64,000 nucleotides of DNA from Saprospiraceae bacterium (GTDB lineage: Bacteria > Bacteroidota > Bacteroidia > Chitinophagales > Saprospiraceae): positions 62,001 to 126,000 of the forward strand of contig JAIYAP010000003.1 in assembly GCA_027488935.1 (NCBI GenBank). Direction: 5' to 3'. A program made the position numbers and the translations under genes. Position 1 is the stretch's first letter, and every line of letters starts with the position of its first letter. The notes beneath the pieces are model-generated. The model was not told the DNA's origin. It searched no databases and saw only the letters and a program-made list of their open reading frames with translations. Below are positions 28,423 to 37,813 of the stretch, one piece after another.

Positions 28423-29007
28423 TTATCCGGAAGCGCTGGAAAAGGCACCCTGGTATCTCAAAGCATTTTCCAGCGCAATACGTCTTTCCTCTAGCATTTT
28501 TATAGTATCCAATGCTTCCGAAGCAAGGAGCCAATTGGGATTCAGATAAGGCAAACAAGCCTGAATATCCAGATAAAAGTGCGAAGGCCGTCCACGCTTC
28601 GGCTTTAGGTTTACCGCAAAACAATCCGCTTCATCTTCCGCCCTGGGTAAATTACCATCGATCAGACTATTCAGTACCTCATTCCACGGACCGTAATTAG
28701 AAAGCAGCACCAAATGATCCGGCACTTCCAATTTGATTAAATCGATGCCCTCCATCAGTTGAAAATCGGACAATAGGGCGTAAGCGCAATCCCAATCAGG
28801 TTTACCTCCCAATCGGTTTACCGAATGCCAGGCCCACACCGGTGCGAACAATCCCGTTTGAATACCGCGGCCTTGCATTTGTTCAGCCATCCAGCGGAAG
28901 GCATGTTGCCAGCGTTGATTGGGCACATCTTCCCAGCGAACATGGTATTGCTCCCCTTGCTGAAGGGTTTGTAGCACACGGGGATGTTGGTAGGTCCAGA
29001 GGCGCAT
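28423..29007 (-). CDS. DUF3841 protein
   Basis: 194 residues starting MRLWTYQHPRVLQTLQQGEQ. It matches the DUF3841 layout: FRWMAEQMQGRG, PVWAWHSV, then YALLSDFQLMEGIDLIKLEV and VLLSNYGPWNEVLN. The family is of unknown function, widespread, cytoplasmic. Convergent with the preceding gene with only 8 bp between stops; the next leftward gene ends 9 bp upstream of its start, so they may be one unit. Confidence 0.8.
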   Translation of the reverse strand: MRLWTYQHPRVLQTLQQGEQYHVRWEDVPNQRWQHAFRWMAEQMQGRGIQTGLFAPVWAWHSVNRLGGKPDWDCAYALLSDFQLMEGIDLIKLEVPDHLVLLSNYGPWNEVLNSLIDGNLPRAEDEADCFAVNLKPKRGRPSHFYLDIQACLPYLNPNWLLASEALDTIKMLEERRIALENALRYQGAFSSASG

Positions 29008-29016
29008 GAGTGATGA

Positions 29017-29568
29017 CTAATTACTACGAATCGAACCTTCAAAGACCAATTCCGAGTACAAGTAATAGATTTCTTCCAAACGGTTGAGGTTCATTTGCAT
29101 GCGTCTGTTGGCCAATTCATAGTTTTCATCTCCAGGCTTCCCAAACAAAGACAAGGTTTGTTCTTGGTAGGCAGCCCATGATTTTTGCGATCGAATATAG
29201 GCTTTTCGGTACTTTTTATACCGGCATGTCCGTATTAAGGTATCATATTTATTGATCAATTCTTCATAGCGGGAGGCCGCATAATCATAAACTGCTACGA
29301 CGTAGGCCATGTGGTTATCCTCCTCTAAATCGCTCATTAAATAACATTTTGCCCGTTTTACGCGGAAAGTATCTTTGCGGAACTCCAATTCATCGTCATC
29401 CATCCTTTGCCGATCACTCATCCAGTTTTTTTCTTCGGCCGGTAATTCGATCTCGACATTGGCATTGATTTGTGCAATACGCTTGGGGTCAATTGCTTGT
29501 TGGCTTTTTGCGGGAAGGGTGGATAGGATGTAGTATGTGAGAAGGAGTGGAAAGTGGGTATGTTTCAT
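29017..29568 (-). CDS. Exported protein of unknown function (LprI-like)
   Basis: 183 residues with a signal peptide (LLLTYYILSTLPAKS). The mature part is helical and charged; the segment YIRSQKSWAAYQEQTLSLFG recalls the lysozyme-inhibitor LprI/DUF1311 pattern (a conserved KSW-Y), but the usual cysteines are absent. I do not name it further. Lies directly upstream of the DUF3841 gene, same strand. Confidence 0.6.
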   Translation of the reverse strand: MKHTHFPLLLTYYILSTLPAKSQQAIDPKRIAQINANVEIELPAEEKNWMSDRQRMDDDELEFRKDTFRVKRAKCYLMSDLEEDNHMAYVVAVYDYAASRYEELINKYDTLIRTCRYKKYRKAYIRSQKSWAAYQEQTLSLFGKPGDENYELANRRMQMNLNRLEEIYYLYSELVFEGSIRSN

Positions 29569-29617
29569 TTGGGTTTTGGATTTGGCAGGATGGGTTTAGT
29601 GTGTGGGTGATAGGGTT

Positions 29618-29745
29618 ATTCAGGATTTTATACTCCTTTGCGGTGATGAAGAAAGCAGTTTTGCTGCCTTTTTTTATCCAGAAACGCGGGCAAAGGAAAA
29701 TTGGTTCGTTTGGCTGGGATTTATTGTTTGGGAGGTTGTTGTTGA
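29618..29745 (+). pseudogene. Degraded copy of the 3' end of the SH3-protein gene
   Basis: This segment aligns with 6147-6275, the last 40 codons of the SH3-protein gene. Both contain TTCAGGATTTTAT, GTGATGAAGAAAGC, ATCCAGAAACGCGGGCAAAG and GGCTGGGATTTATTG. A 4-base deletion shifts the frame, no start is present, and the rest of the gene is missing. It is a partial gene duplication remnant. Confidence 0.8.
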
Positions 29746-29773
29746 AATAGTGCAACGCTGTGTTGCACTATTT
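29745..29773. terminator. Perfect 12-bp inverted repeat
   Basis: AAATAGTGCAAC-GCTGT-GTTGCACTATTT. It sits exactly at the border between two gene remnants, so it may be a junction relic or a terminator. Confidence 0.6.
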
Positions 29774-29990
29774 CCTCGGCGGAGCAACATCACCTTCTAT
29801 AACAAACTTTCTGATCCTGAACTTAGGCTTTGGTATGCACAAAAAAACAGTAGAATATAGATTAGACAAAGATATGCTTGTGTTTCAAATTGAAACAGAA
29901 TTGCACAAAAGGCAAGGATCCGCTGTTAACAACTTTGAAGTTACCCTACCCCCAAATCCTAAAATATTATTTCGATACCCTAACTTGTAA
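29768..29990 (+). pseudogene. Fragment of a YhcG/DUF1016 family nuclease gene
   Basis: Two frames joined by a frameshift give text typical of the middle of DUF1016 (PDDEXK nuclease) proteins: FPRRSNITFYNKLSDPELRL then WYAQK in one frame, and DKDMLVFQIETELHKRQGSA then VNNFEVTLPP in the other. In full proteins this precedes the nuclease domain, which is absent; the frame ends at about 29990. Upstream and downstream parts are missing, so it is a dead remnant. Confidence 0.75.
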
Positions 29991-30085
29991 TAAACTAAAA
30001 ATCTGACATTTACTCCCATTTCGAATCGTTCACTGCTCCTTGTTATATGAAAGTCCGCCACCTGCCTTCAAGTTTGGGTTTTGCT

Positions 30086-33000
30086 ATGTTTTTACAAATA
30101 CATTCCGCCCTAAAAATCGCGCTACTCCTCACCGCCTTGTTTTGCACCGTGTTTATGCAAGCCCAAACAAACGTTTGGTCGCCGGTACCGCTTGGTAAAA
30201 GTTCGGCAAAAGCAGAACTGACTCCAGATCTGCCGAACCTGGAAAAAGGCATCCTCCTGCAACTGGATGTAGCAGCCATGCAAAACCTTGGTTTAACTGC
30301 CGCTAAAGAAATCAACGATATACGTCGTAACACAACAATTATTGATTTGCCACTTCCGGATGGCAGTTTTCAAAAATTTAAAATCTGGGAAAGCCCCTTG
30401 ATGGAGCCGGAACTGGCAGCAAAGTTCCCGGATATTAAAACCTATATATTGAAGGGCGTGGATGATCCTTTCGCGCGCGGGCGCATGTCAGTAAGCCCGG
30501 ATGAGTTTGGCGCGTTTTTTAACTCCCAGCAGTTCGGGCAAGATGTGTACATCCGTAAAGCCCTGAAAAATTCTGCCAACATTTACCTCAGTTATTGGGG
30601 GAAAAACGACCCCTCCCTTCAACAACCCTTCAACTGCCTGTGGAAAGGCTCGATTGCCCCTACTGATTCCGGACATAAAAAGAACCTGGCGCCGGCAGGC
30701 CCGAACGAAACAGGCGACGTGTTGCGTGTTTTCAGACTGGCTATGACGGTTCCGGGCAAGCTCGCTGAAGACTATGGCTGGACGACAAAAGCGCAGGCCC
30801 TTGCGGCTGTTGTTGCTTTTTTAGGTCAATTGGATGTGATTTATGAGCGTGATTTTTCCGTTCGGTTTGTCCTGCCTGTCAAGGAGGATAATCTCATTTT
30901 TACAAGTGCTGCAACCGACCCTTTCACGGCGTTGGGTGGTGGCGAAGCGGCCAATGAAAACATTGCAGTTGTGAACCAGCTCATCGGCCAGGAAGGTTTT
31001 GATGTGGGCCTGATCTTTGTCACCGGCGCCTGTTGCGCCGCTGCCAAGCCTGTAATTTGCACCGAAGCCAAGGCGTTCAACTTTAGTGCATTTTATAGCC
31101 TGCGGGTCACGGCCCATGAAATAGGACATCAGTTTGACGCAGACCATACCTGGACCAGTTGCGGACCATCCAACAACGGGCAATTCGGCACCAACGAGTA
31201 CGGCTCCGGCACCACCATCATGTCGTATGCGAACATTTGCGGTATAGATAATATCCTGCCTGTCGGTGATGAAAATTACTTTGGGGTCTACTCGCAAATA
31301 CAAATGACCAATCACATCAACGCCCAAACGTGCTACAAAACACTGGAGACGGGCAATCATATCCCCACTTCGAGCGTGCCTGCGAGCGGTTTTTATATCC
31401 CGATTTCAACGCCTTTTGAACTCGTTGGCTCTGCAAGTGATGCTGACGGAGATGACCTGAGTTACTCTTGGGAGCAAGTCAACATCCGAAATATTGACTT
31501 CACCGCGTCCAATATCTCCATCCAAACACCGCCGACTCCGGCCGACGGCAATGTGCCGATTGCGCGGATTTTCAATCCTTCAACCAGTCCGCGCCGCACC
31601 ATTCCGCAACTTTCTGATATTTTATCCAACAATTCAACAGTAAACGAACGCCTGCCAACTTACTCCCGCAACATCAAATACCGCATGTTTGTGCGTGACA
31701 ACCATCCAGGCGGAGGCGGTACAACGCACCAGCAAGTCAGTTTTGAGGTCGATGGTTCGGCCGGGCCTTTCCTGGTTACTTATCCAAACGACTGCGTGAC
31801 CTGGCAAGCGGGTAGCAGCCAGACCATTACCTGGGATGTGGCAAATACGGACAATGCGAACGTGCAATGCCAAACTGTAAAAATCAGCCTTTCACTCGAC
31901 GGAGGTTACAACTATGCCCATGTTTTGGCGGCAAACACGCCAAACGATGGCTCGGAAACCATCACCCTGCCTACCGGAATTTGCTCAAACAAATCCCGGA
32001 TCAAAATAGAAGCAGCGGACAACATCTTTTTCGATGTTTCCAATGCTGATTTCAACATCGAAACCATCGGAACACCAATTGTAAAGGCCAATGCCTTGCA
32101 ACTTGACGGCATTGACGATCAGGTTGAAATCCAGGATTCCTCCCTTGGCAACTTCGGCACCGGCGATTTTACCCTTGAAATGTGGGCGCAAACGATTGAC
32201 AGCAACTGCGTGCTCATCGGCAAAAGACCGATCTGTAACTGCGATAATTTTTGGAATTTTTTCATTGAAGGAGGGCGACTGAAAGCCGAGTTTTCTACCT
32301 CAAATACTTGCAGCAATTACCTGAATGTTGTTGGCACAAGCAACACTTTGGCAAACGGCAACTGGCACCATATCGCCTTCGTGCGCAAAGGCACAACCCT
32401 GCGTTTTTACGTCGACGGCGTTTTGGATTTGACCGTATCTTCCAGCCAAGACTTTAACAACCTGGCAAAAATCAGCATCGGGAATATTGTTTGCGGAGGG
32501 CTGAATTTCAAAGGTAGCATGGACGAAATCAGAATCTGGAACATCGCCCGAACGGCGATCGAGATCAACGATAAGAAGAACTGCACTCTCTTGGGCAATG
32601 AGGCTGGTTTGCTCGCCTACTACCCGATGATCAGTCAGGATTGTGGCGCTTGCTCCGTTGGCACAAGTATTTTTTTAGATAAAACGGCCAATGCCTACCA
32701 TGGCTTAATACAGAACGGTGCTTACAACAGCCTTTCGACCGCAAACATCATCGATTGTCCAAACTGCGCGAACGGCGCCATTTCGATCACCACGAACCCC
32801 GCCAACCAATCTGTTTCCATCGGCGAGACAGCCACTTTTACCGTGGTCGCTTCGGGCAACAACCTGTCCTACCAATGGTACCGCAGCAGCAACGGCGGTT
32901 CAACTTTTGTTGAAATTGGCGGCGCAACTGAAAACACCTACAGTTTCAACGTTGCCAGCACCACACAAAATGGCTGGCAATTCAAATGCTTTATCTCAAA

Positions 33001-35641
33001 CGGCTGCGACTTAAAATCTACGCCCCCTGCGACCTTAAATTCGCCTTGCTTGACGCAGGTTTTGAGTGCCATCACCGGCCCGGCGGCGCCTTGTGTTGAC
33101 AACTACTTCACTTATTTTGTAACACCCAATCCAAACATTGTTTCCTGGTCGTGGACAACGCCAGCCAACTGGTCGGTAACGAATTTTGGAAACATGATTT
33201 TTGTAAAACCAACGGCTAATTCCGGCACAATCAGCGTGACGGGAACAGACGCCTGCGGTATCGTAACTACTGCGCAAACCTTTGCGGTTGAACCCATTGT
33301 GGTGGCAATTACGACGCAACCCGCTTCCCAAACGGTTAATCAGGACGCTGCGGTCGAATGCTCCGTCGGCGTTTCAAATGACGGTGGCACGACAACCTAT
33401 TTGTGGCAAGAAAGTAGCGATGGCGGCGCGAGTTATTCAAACATTTCTGGCGCGACCACAGCCACCTACGCCATTCCTTCAGCGGTATTATCGCTCGACG
33501 GCCGCAAGTTCCGTTGTATTGTATCAAACAATTGTCTCATCGATACCTCCGAAGTGGCAATTTTGAAAGTAAACTGTACCACTTCCGGGCCAGATATGCC
33601 TGCCGCGATTTCAGGCGGCGCGCTGATTTGCGCAAACGCAACCTTGACTTACTCGATTGCCCCTGTAGCAGGAGCGGACAGTTATATCTGGACTTTACCC
33701 TCCGGCTGGACCGGGAATTCAACGTCCACGAGCATCAACGTAACAGCCAACAGCGCAGGTGGCGTTTTAAAAGTAAAAGCCTCCAACAACTGTGGCAACT
33801 CGAACGACCAGGCACTTTCGGTTTCAATCAATACGGAAAATTGCCGTCGTGGGCTGCATTTCGACGGCATGAATGACTACCTCGCGGTCGGGCAAAATGG
33901 GCAGACCTTGACGGGCGATTTGACCATTTCGTTTTGGGTGAAACCAGATTATTTTAACGGAGAACAGACCTTGATTTTCAATGGCCGTGAATTTATCGTT
34001 GGTTTGACCAACGGCCAAATCCGATACAAACACTCCGACGATTGCTGTGGATACGACAACACGGTGGACATGATTTTTCCCAACAACCTGGAACCGGGTA
34101 AATGGACCCATGTTACCATCACCAGAGCGATCGCTAACCGCACACTTAGTTTTTATTTGAATGGAAATTTTGTCCAAAGCCAATCCTACGGCGACGCTTT
34201 CGCCCAACCTGGCGACAACACATCCGACCTGGTTTTTGGCGCTGGGAAGAACGGCTCCTGGGCCAACTTCAATGGTTCACTGGATGAAATCAAGATCTGG
34301 AGCGCTGTTCGCAGCCTTGACGAGTTGAAGCAAGACTTGGTTTGTTACCCCAGCGGCAACGAACCCGATTTGAAAGCCTACTATGATTTTGAAACCGGGC
34401 AACCTTACGGCGATAACCTTGCTGTGACGGATTTCTCAAATTTGGCAAGTACCTACGGCCCGGCTGCTGTCCGCAATCTGGCGATGAACGGCACCGCCTC
34501 GAATGTTGTTTCCGGCGACCTGCCCGGGATTTTGTTTCAAGACCTTGACGGAGACGGTTTCGGCGGCGCAAAAGTAGGCTGCAACTTCACAGGACCGGCT
34601 GTAACAAATTCGACCGATTGTGATGATCAAAACAGTGCAATTAACTCGAACGCCACCGAAATTTGCAACGGGATTGACGACGACTGCAGCGGCATCATAG
34701 ATGACATCCCGAATGTCTTCGCCAGCACCGATGTACCGGTTCCGATACCAGATGGGCAAACCATCATCTCTAACCTCACGATCAATAGTCCGGTAACGAA
34801 TCTGGTAGATTTAAATGTTTTGAACCTCAACATTTTCCACATCTGGATTGCCGATTTGACGGTCAAATTGAAAAGCCCACAAGGCACGGAAGTTACATTG
34901 CTAAAATCGATTTGTGGCGACCAGGACGATATCCTCATCAATTTTGACGATGAAGCACCGGCCAATTATGGCACTTTCCCTTGTCCACCGACCAATAACG
35001 GGACCTATAAACCGTTCGAACCTTTATCGGCTTTCGACGGGGAAAACCCGAATGGAACTTGGACGTTGACGGTCATAGATGTGTACGAGGACGGCGGTAG
35101 TTTGAATGCCTGGAGCCTCGGCTTCCCGTCTGTGCCCTCCACTTTTTATGCCGATGCGGATGGCGATGGTTACGGTAATGCCTCCGTCAGCATACAAGCT
35201 TGCACGGCATCTCCGGGTTACGTGAATGATTCTACGGACTGCGACGACAACAACAGCGCAATCTATCCGAACGCCACCGAAATCAGCAATGGGCTTGACG
35301 ACGACTGCGATGGCCTGGTAGACGATTCTACGAATGTCAGTGCGGTAAACCAGTTATTTGGAAATATGGACAGTGGACGTTCCAGCAAAATCCAGTTCGT
35401 GCTCTACCCAAATCCGGCAGACGACATACTGAACCTTGTATTTGCAGGAAACGAATTAGTCGCAGGCAGCGTAGAAATTTATAACCCCATCGGGCAACGC
35501 ATCCAGACGCAGGATATTCAGGTTTCTCCCGGCAAAGCAGTTGTTTTTCACACCAAACATTTCCCGCAGGGCAATTATTTCCTGATGTTTAGACGAGCAG
35601 ACGGCGGGGTAGCCGGCGGTCGGTTTGTTATTGTAAAGTAG
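30086..35641 (+). CDS. Giant secreted metzincin-like metalloprotease, multidomain, T9SS
   Basis: 1851 residues from ATG 30086 (MFLQIHSALKIALLLTALFC); an ATG at 30047 would add 13. Order: signal peptide; reprolysin-type domain with HEIGHQFDADH, a variant of HExxHxxGxxH in which Gly is Asp; two LamG jelly-rolls (ALQLDGIDDQVEIQD; GLHFDGMNDYLAVGQ); Ig/PKD-like repeats between them; a MopE-type acidic motif (STDCDDQNSAINSNATEICN); a proprotein-convertase P domain (IPDGQTIISNLTINSP ... ENPNGTWTLTVIDVYEDGG); a second acidic motif; and a T9SS sorting domain (LYPNPADDILNLVFAG). It is an exported, probably calcium-binding protease or adhesin. Stands alone. Confidence 0.9.
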   Translation: MFLQIHSALKIALLLTALFCTVFMQAQTNVWSPVPLGKSSAKAELTPDLPNLEKGILLQLDVAAMQNLGLTAAKEINDIRRNTTIIDLPLPDGSFQKFKIWESPLMEPELAAKFPDIKTYILKGVDDPFARGRMSVSPDEFGAFFNSQQFGQDVYIRKALKNSANIYLSYWGKNDPSLQQPFNCLWKGSIAPTDSGHKKNLAPAGPNETGDVLRVFRLAMTVPGKLAEDYGWTTKAQALAAVVAFLGQLDVIYERDFSVRFVLPVKEDNLIFTSAATDPFTALGGGEAANENIAVVNQLIGQEGFDVGLIFVTGACCAAAKPVICTEAKAFNFSAFYSLRVTAHEIGHQFDADHTWTSCGPSNNGQFGTNEYGSGTTIMSYANICGIDNILPVGDENYFGVYSQIQMTNHINAQTCYKTLETGNHIPTSSVPASGFYIPISTPFELVGSASDADGDDLSYSWEQVNIRNIDFTASNISIQTPPTPADGNVPIARIFNPSTSPRRTIPQLSDILSNNSTVNERLPTYSRNIKYRMFVRDNHPGGGGTTHQQVSFEVDGSAGPFLVTYPNDCVTWQAGSSQTITWDVANTDNANVQCQTVKISLSLDGGYNYAHVLAANTPNDGSETITLPTGICSNKSRIKIEAADNIFFDVSNADFNIETIGTPIVKANALQLDGIDDQVEIQDSSLGNFGTGDFTLEMWAQTIDSNCVLIGKRPICNCDNFWNFFIEGGRLKAEFSTSNTCSNYLNVVGTSNTLANGNWHHIAFVRKGTTLRFYVDGVLDLTVSSSQDFNNLAKISIGNIVCGGLNFKGSMDEIRIWNIARTAIEINDKKNCTLLGNEAGLLAYYPMISQDCGACSVGTSIFLDKTANAYHGLIQNGAYNSLSTANIIDCPNCANGAISITTNPANQSVSIGETATFTVVASGNNLSYQWYRSSNGGSTFVEIGGATENTYSFNVASTTQNGWQFKCFISNGCDLKSTPPATLNSPCLTQVLSAITGPAAPCVDNYFTYFVTPNPNIVSWSWTTPANWSVTNFGNMIFVKPTANSGTISVTGTDACGIVTTAQTFAVEPIVVAITTQPASQTVNQDAAVECSVGVSNDGGTTTYLWQESSDGGASYSNISGATTATYAIPSAVLSLDGRKFRCIVSNNCLIDTSEVAILKVNCTTSGPDMPAAISGGALICANATLTYSIAPVAGADSYIWTLPSGWTGNSTSTSINVTANSAGGVLKVKASNNCGNSNDQALSVSINTENCRRGLHFDGMNDYLAVGQNGQTLTGDLTISFWVKPDYFNGEQTLIFNGREFIVGLTNGQIRYKHSDDCCGYDNTVDMIFPNNLEPGKWTHVTITRAIANRTLSFYLNGNFVQSQSYGDAFAQPGDNTSDLVFGAGKNGSWANFNGSLDEIKIWSAVRSLDELKQDLVCYPSGNEPDLKAYYDFETGQPYGDNLAVTDFSNLASTYGPAAVRNLAMNGTASNVVSGDLPGILFQDLDGDGFGGAKVGCNFTGPAVTNSTDCDDQNSAINSNATEICNGIDDDCSGIIDDIPNVFASTDVPVPIPDGQTIISNLTINSPVTNLVDLNVLNLNIFHIWIADLTVKLKSPQGTEVTLLKSICGDQDDILINFDDEAPANYGTFPCPPTNNGTYKPFEPLSAFDGENPNGTWTLTVIDVYEDGGSLNAWSLGFPSVPSTFYADADGDGYGNASVSIQACTASPGYVNDSTDCDDNNSAIYPNATEISNGLDDDCDGLVDDSTNVSAVNQLFGNMDSGRSSKIQFVLYPNPADDILNLVFAGNELVAGSVEIYNPIGQRIQTQDIQVSPGKAVVFHTKHFPQGNYFLMFRRADGGVAGGRFVIVK

Positions 35642-35674
35642 GTGTGGCTGTCACAGGCGAACTCCGTTCGTAGT

Positions 35675-35710
35675 GTGCGGAATGTGCCTAATTTAGCACA
35701 CATTCCGCAC
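35675..35710. terminator. 12-bp hairpin after the protease gene
   Basis: GTGCGGAATGTG and CACATTCCGCAC are perfect arms with a 12-base loop, 34 bp past the stop codon. No T-run follows, so it is either a 3' end stabiliser or a factor-dependent terminator. Confidence 0.6.
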
Positions 35711-35870
35711 GCTATAACGGTTTTCAACATGGTACAGCGGACCACATTACCACGCATTTCTACCTCAAACAAATGCTACACTGAAAAAAAAACCAAATGT
35801 TACACAGAACCCTTCCGCGTTACATCCGCGAAAACAAATCCGTGTAACATCTGCGCGAAACCTAACCGTA

Positions 35871-35946
35871 TGGAGCGGACAACGAGACTCGAACTCGCGA
35901 CTTCCAGCTTGGGAAGCTAGCGCTCTACCAACTGAGCTATGTCCGC
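35871..35946 (-). tRNA. tRNA-Gly (anticodon CCC)
   Basis: Read leftward from 35946: acceptor GCGGACA, D arm TAGCTCAGTTGGTAGAGC, anticodon stem CTAGC/GCTGG around loop TTCCCAA (anticodon CCC), T arm CGAGTTCGAGTCTCG, acceptor TGTCCGC, discriminator T and an encoded CCA at 35871-35873. All four stems pair. tRNA genes are frequent integration sites, but the virus-like element begins more than 1 kb away, beyond ndk. Confidence 0.95.
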
Positions 35947-36254
35947 ATTTTCAGCAAATATAGGCACTCCTCCTGATTTTTACAAATACCCGATACAACG
36001 GATCAAAAGCGCATTGTACATTCGCCCGATTTTTAGAAAGGCCCTTTTGCAAGGCTTGTTACTGCACCACAACGGAAAGCAACCCGACAAAAAACATCTA
36101 TTTTCAAGCCAACTTAAAATCTGGCACAAGATTTGGATTTAACAACGCATAATCGCTTTAATACCCGAATATTATCTCACTCACACACCCATGTAGCGCG
36201 GCCAACCACGCTTTAATCAAAACTTCGGCCGCAATACAACCCATTTTTTTGAAC

Positions 36255-36560
36255 ATGATCATTCAAGATTCAAATGTTCCGGAAACCTCCGCAAAGGCGG
36301 AAGGCGTCGAACTACTGCAAAACTCGCCGAACCCCTTTATTGAAATGACCCAATTATGGTTTCGCCTGCCAGCCATCGCCCACGTGGCGCTGCGTATTTT
36401 TGATGCGATGGGCCGCGAAATCAATTGCAAATCCGGCGTATATGCCGGTGGCGAAAACCACCTGGTGCTGCACCGTGCCGACTTGCGCGAACCCGGCTTT
36501 TACACTTGCCGGCTCGAAACGCCATTTGGCAATGCCAGTCGTAAATTAATGATGTACTAG
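36255..36560 (+). CDS. Orphan T9SS-type C-terminal domain protein
   Basis: 101 residues from ATG 36255 (ATG 36249 also in frame). The whole protein is one T9SS type A sorting fold: LLQNSPNPFIEMTQLWFRLP, HVALRIFDAMGREI, GFYTCRLETPFGNASRKLMMY. There is no signal peptide and no passenger domain, so it cannot be exported by the Sec/T9SS route as read. It could be a relic of a larger exported protein or a cytoplasmic protein re-using the fold. Confidence 0.65.
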   Translation: MIIQDSNVPETSAKAEGVELLQNSPNPFIEMTQLWFRLPAIAHVALRIFDAMGREINCKSGVYAGGENHLVLHRADLREPGFYTCRLETPFGNASRKLMMY

Positions 36561-36594
36561 TTTAATACCAACACGCCTACTTTGAGAAAACGAA

Positions 36595-36638
36595 AAAGCG
36601 GATAAGAGAAGGCCTCATGGCTCAATCCTATCCGCTTT
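36595..36638. terminator. Bidirectional terminator between convergent genes
   Basis: AAAGCGGATA and TATCCGCTTT pair perfectly around a 24-base loop; a T-run (AGGCTTTTTT) follows on the plus strand and A-rich DNA precedes it. It serves the orphan domain gene and ndk, which converge here. Confidence 0.75.
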
Positions 36639-36691
36639 AGGCTTTTTTAAGGGGCTGTATGCCCAAACAGGCTCCTAATCGAGGGCTGTTT

Positions 36692-37111
36692 TTAGAACAT
36701 TTCTACGCCGCCGAAGTGGAATGCACCTTCAATCGCTGCATTTTCATCGCTGTCGGAACCATGTACTGCATTTTCACCTACGCTGGTTGCATATTTAGCA
36801 CGAATGGTGCCTTCTGCTGCATTCGCAGGGTTGGTAGCGCCAATCAACGTACGGAAATCTTCCACAGCGTTGTCTTTTTCCAAAATGGCAGCAACGATCG
36901 GACCGCTGCTCATAAAGTCAACCAATTCGCCATAAAATGGGCGTTCAGCGTGTACAGCATAAAATTCACCGGCTTTTTCTTTGCTCAATTGGGTCAACTT
37001 CATAGCAACCAAGCGGTAGCCAGCAGCGTTGATCATTTGAAGGATATTGCCGATGTTGCCGGCGCGTACTGCGTCGGGCTTAATCATGGTGAAGGTTCTG
37101 TTACCAGCCAT
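36692..37111 (-). CDS. ndk: Nucleoside diphosphate kinase
   Basis: 139 residues, the standard length. The N-terminal [35 protein letters not shown] and the catalytic-histidine motif [12 protein letters not shown] (His about 117) are diagnostic. It transfers the gamma phosphate from ATP to other NDPs by a phospho-His. It is a housekeeping gene and the last clear chromosomal gene before the virus-like element. Confidence 0.98.
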   Translation of the reverse strand: MAGNRTFTMIKPDAVRAGNIGNILQMINAAGYRLVAMKLTQLSKEKAGEFYAVHAERPFYGELVDFMSSGPIVAAILEKDNAVEDFRTLIGATNPANAAEGTIRAKYATSVGENAVHGSDSDENAAIEGAFHFGGVEMF

Positions 37112-37150
37112 AGGAATAAGATCAGTTTAAAAAAAATTATTAAGCGGGCG

Positions 37151-37158
37151 CAAAGGTA
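37151..37158 (-). promoter_or_regulatory. ndk promoter -7 box
   Basis: On the minus strand TACCTTTG, an exact TAnnTTTG match, 40 bp before the ndk start. A TTTG lies 16 bp further upstream (37175-37178), a slightly short spacing. Confidence 0.5.
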
Positions 37159-37312
37159 CAGCGAGATTTTATTTCAAACTGCCCTCTAAAATACGTTTTG
37201 AAAAAAATAATATCCTGTTAATTTTAAACCACAAAAACAATTTATAAAAAACAGATAGTCAATAATATATGTATTAAATATAAAAAGTGGTACATAAAAA
37301 GATACATAACCA

Positions 37313-37717
37313 CTACTTATTATTTTCTGATAACCGTTTGAGTAGATCAAAATTTTGTTGCTGCAACTCGTTGATACGCTTGTACGCTGCCAACAGTTCT
37401 TCTTGCAACTTAATCATATTCACCGGTGTGTACTCGGCAGAAAGCTCTTTTACGACATTTCCTTCTTTTTCGTAAGAATTTCCAAAATATCCTGGCTCAA
37501 CGCCCATATATTTGTATATGGCGGTGGTAATTTTATCAAATTTCCGCTCCTCTCCCTTTTCGGCGGCAGTAAAGTCTGCCTGGTATATCAAAGAACCTTT
37601 TGGTGGCTTGTTGTCGTAAGCCCTTTTTATTTCCATATTGATCAAGTTGCACACTTGCTCCATAGACATATTTTTGTCGTACTTCCGCCAAATTCGCAAC
37701 TTTTCATAATTTCTCAT
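37313..37717 (-). CDS. Unknown protein, possible element repressor
   Basis: 134 residues. Begins MRNYEKLRIWRKYDKNMSME; the last 35 residues (LQEELLAAYKRINELQQQNF) form a heptad coiled coil. No DNA-binding motif can be named with certainty. The position, divergent from the first early gene and facing the host ndk, is where temperate elements usually put the repressor; that is inference from layout. A GTGGT/ACCAC inverted repeat just past its stop (37287-37314) may end its transcript. Confidence 0.6.
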   Translation of the reverse strand: MRNYEKLRIWRKYDKNMSMEQVCNLINMEIKRAYDNKPPKGSLIYQADFTAAEKGEERKFDKITTAIYKYMGVEPGYFGNSYEKEGNVVKELSAEYTPVNMIKLQEELLAAYKRINELQQQNFDLLKRLSENNK

Positions 37718-37735
37718 ATTATTTACGTTGAAGGG

Positions 37736-37768
37736 TTTGGTGTTATGAATTATGATGCATTATATTTG
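37736..37768 (+). promoter_or_regulatory. Early promoter of the virus-like element
   Basis: TTTG at 37736-37739, 21-bp spacer, TATATTTG at 37761-37768: a full match to the Bacteroidota promoter TTTG-N19-21-TAnnTTTG. It lies in the divergent gap between 37313-37717 (minus) and the gene starting at 37814. Confidence 0.75.
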
Positions 37769-37813
37769 CCTATCAAAATTATTAGGCACTATAATTGTAT
37801 AAACGATCCCCAC

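Larger units (their letters stand above)
35642..36254. other. Non-coding stretch around the tRNA gene
   Basis: Apart from the hairpin at 35675-35710 and the tRNA, this stretch shows short imperfect direct repeats (GTTACATCCGCGAAA near 35819 and GTAACATCTGCGCGAAA near 35844). I see no supportable gene between 35947 and 36254. Confidence 0.4.

Noticed and set aside
35871-35946. tRNA-Gly as the attachment site of the element
   Set aside because: The element's first gene is 1.4 kb away with ndk in between, and no repeat of the tRNA 3' end was found by eye in the window.
37355-37813. Long upstream extension of the HTH regulator gene
   Set aside because: It is antisense to the 37313-37717 gene and lies across the early promoter; the ATG at 37814 fits the promoter.
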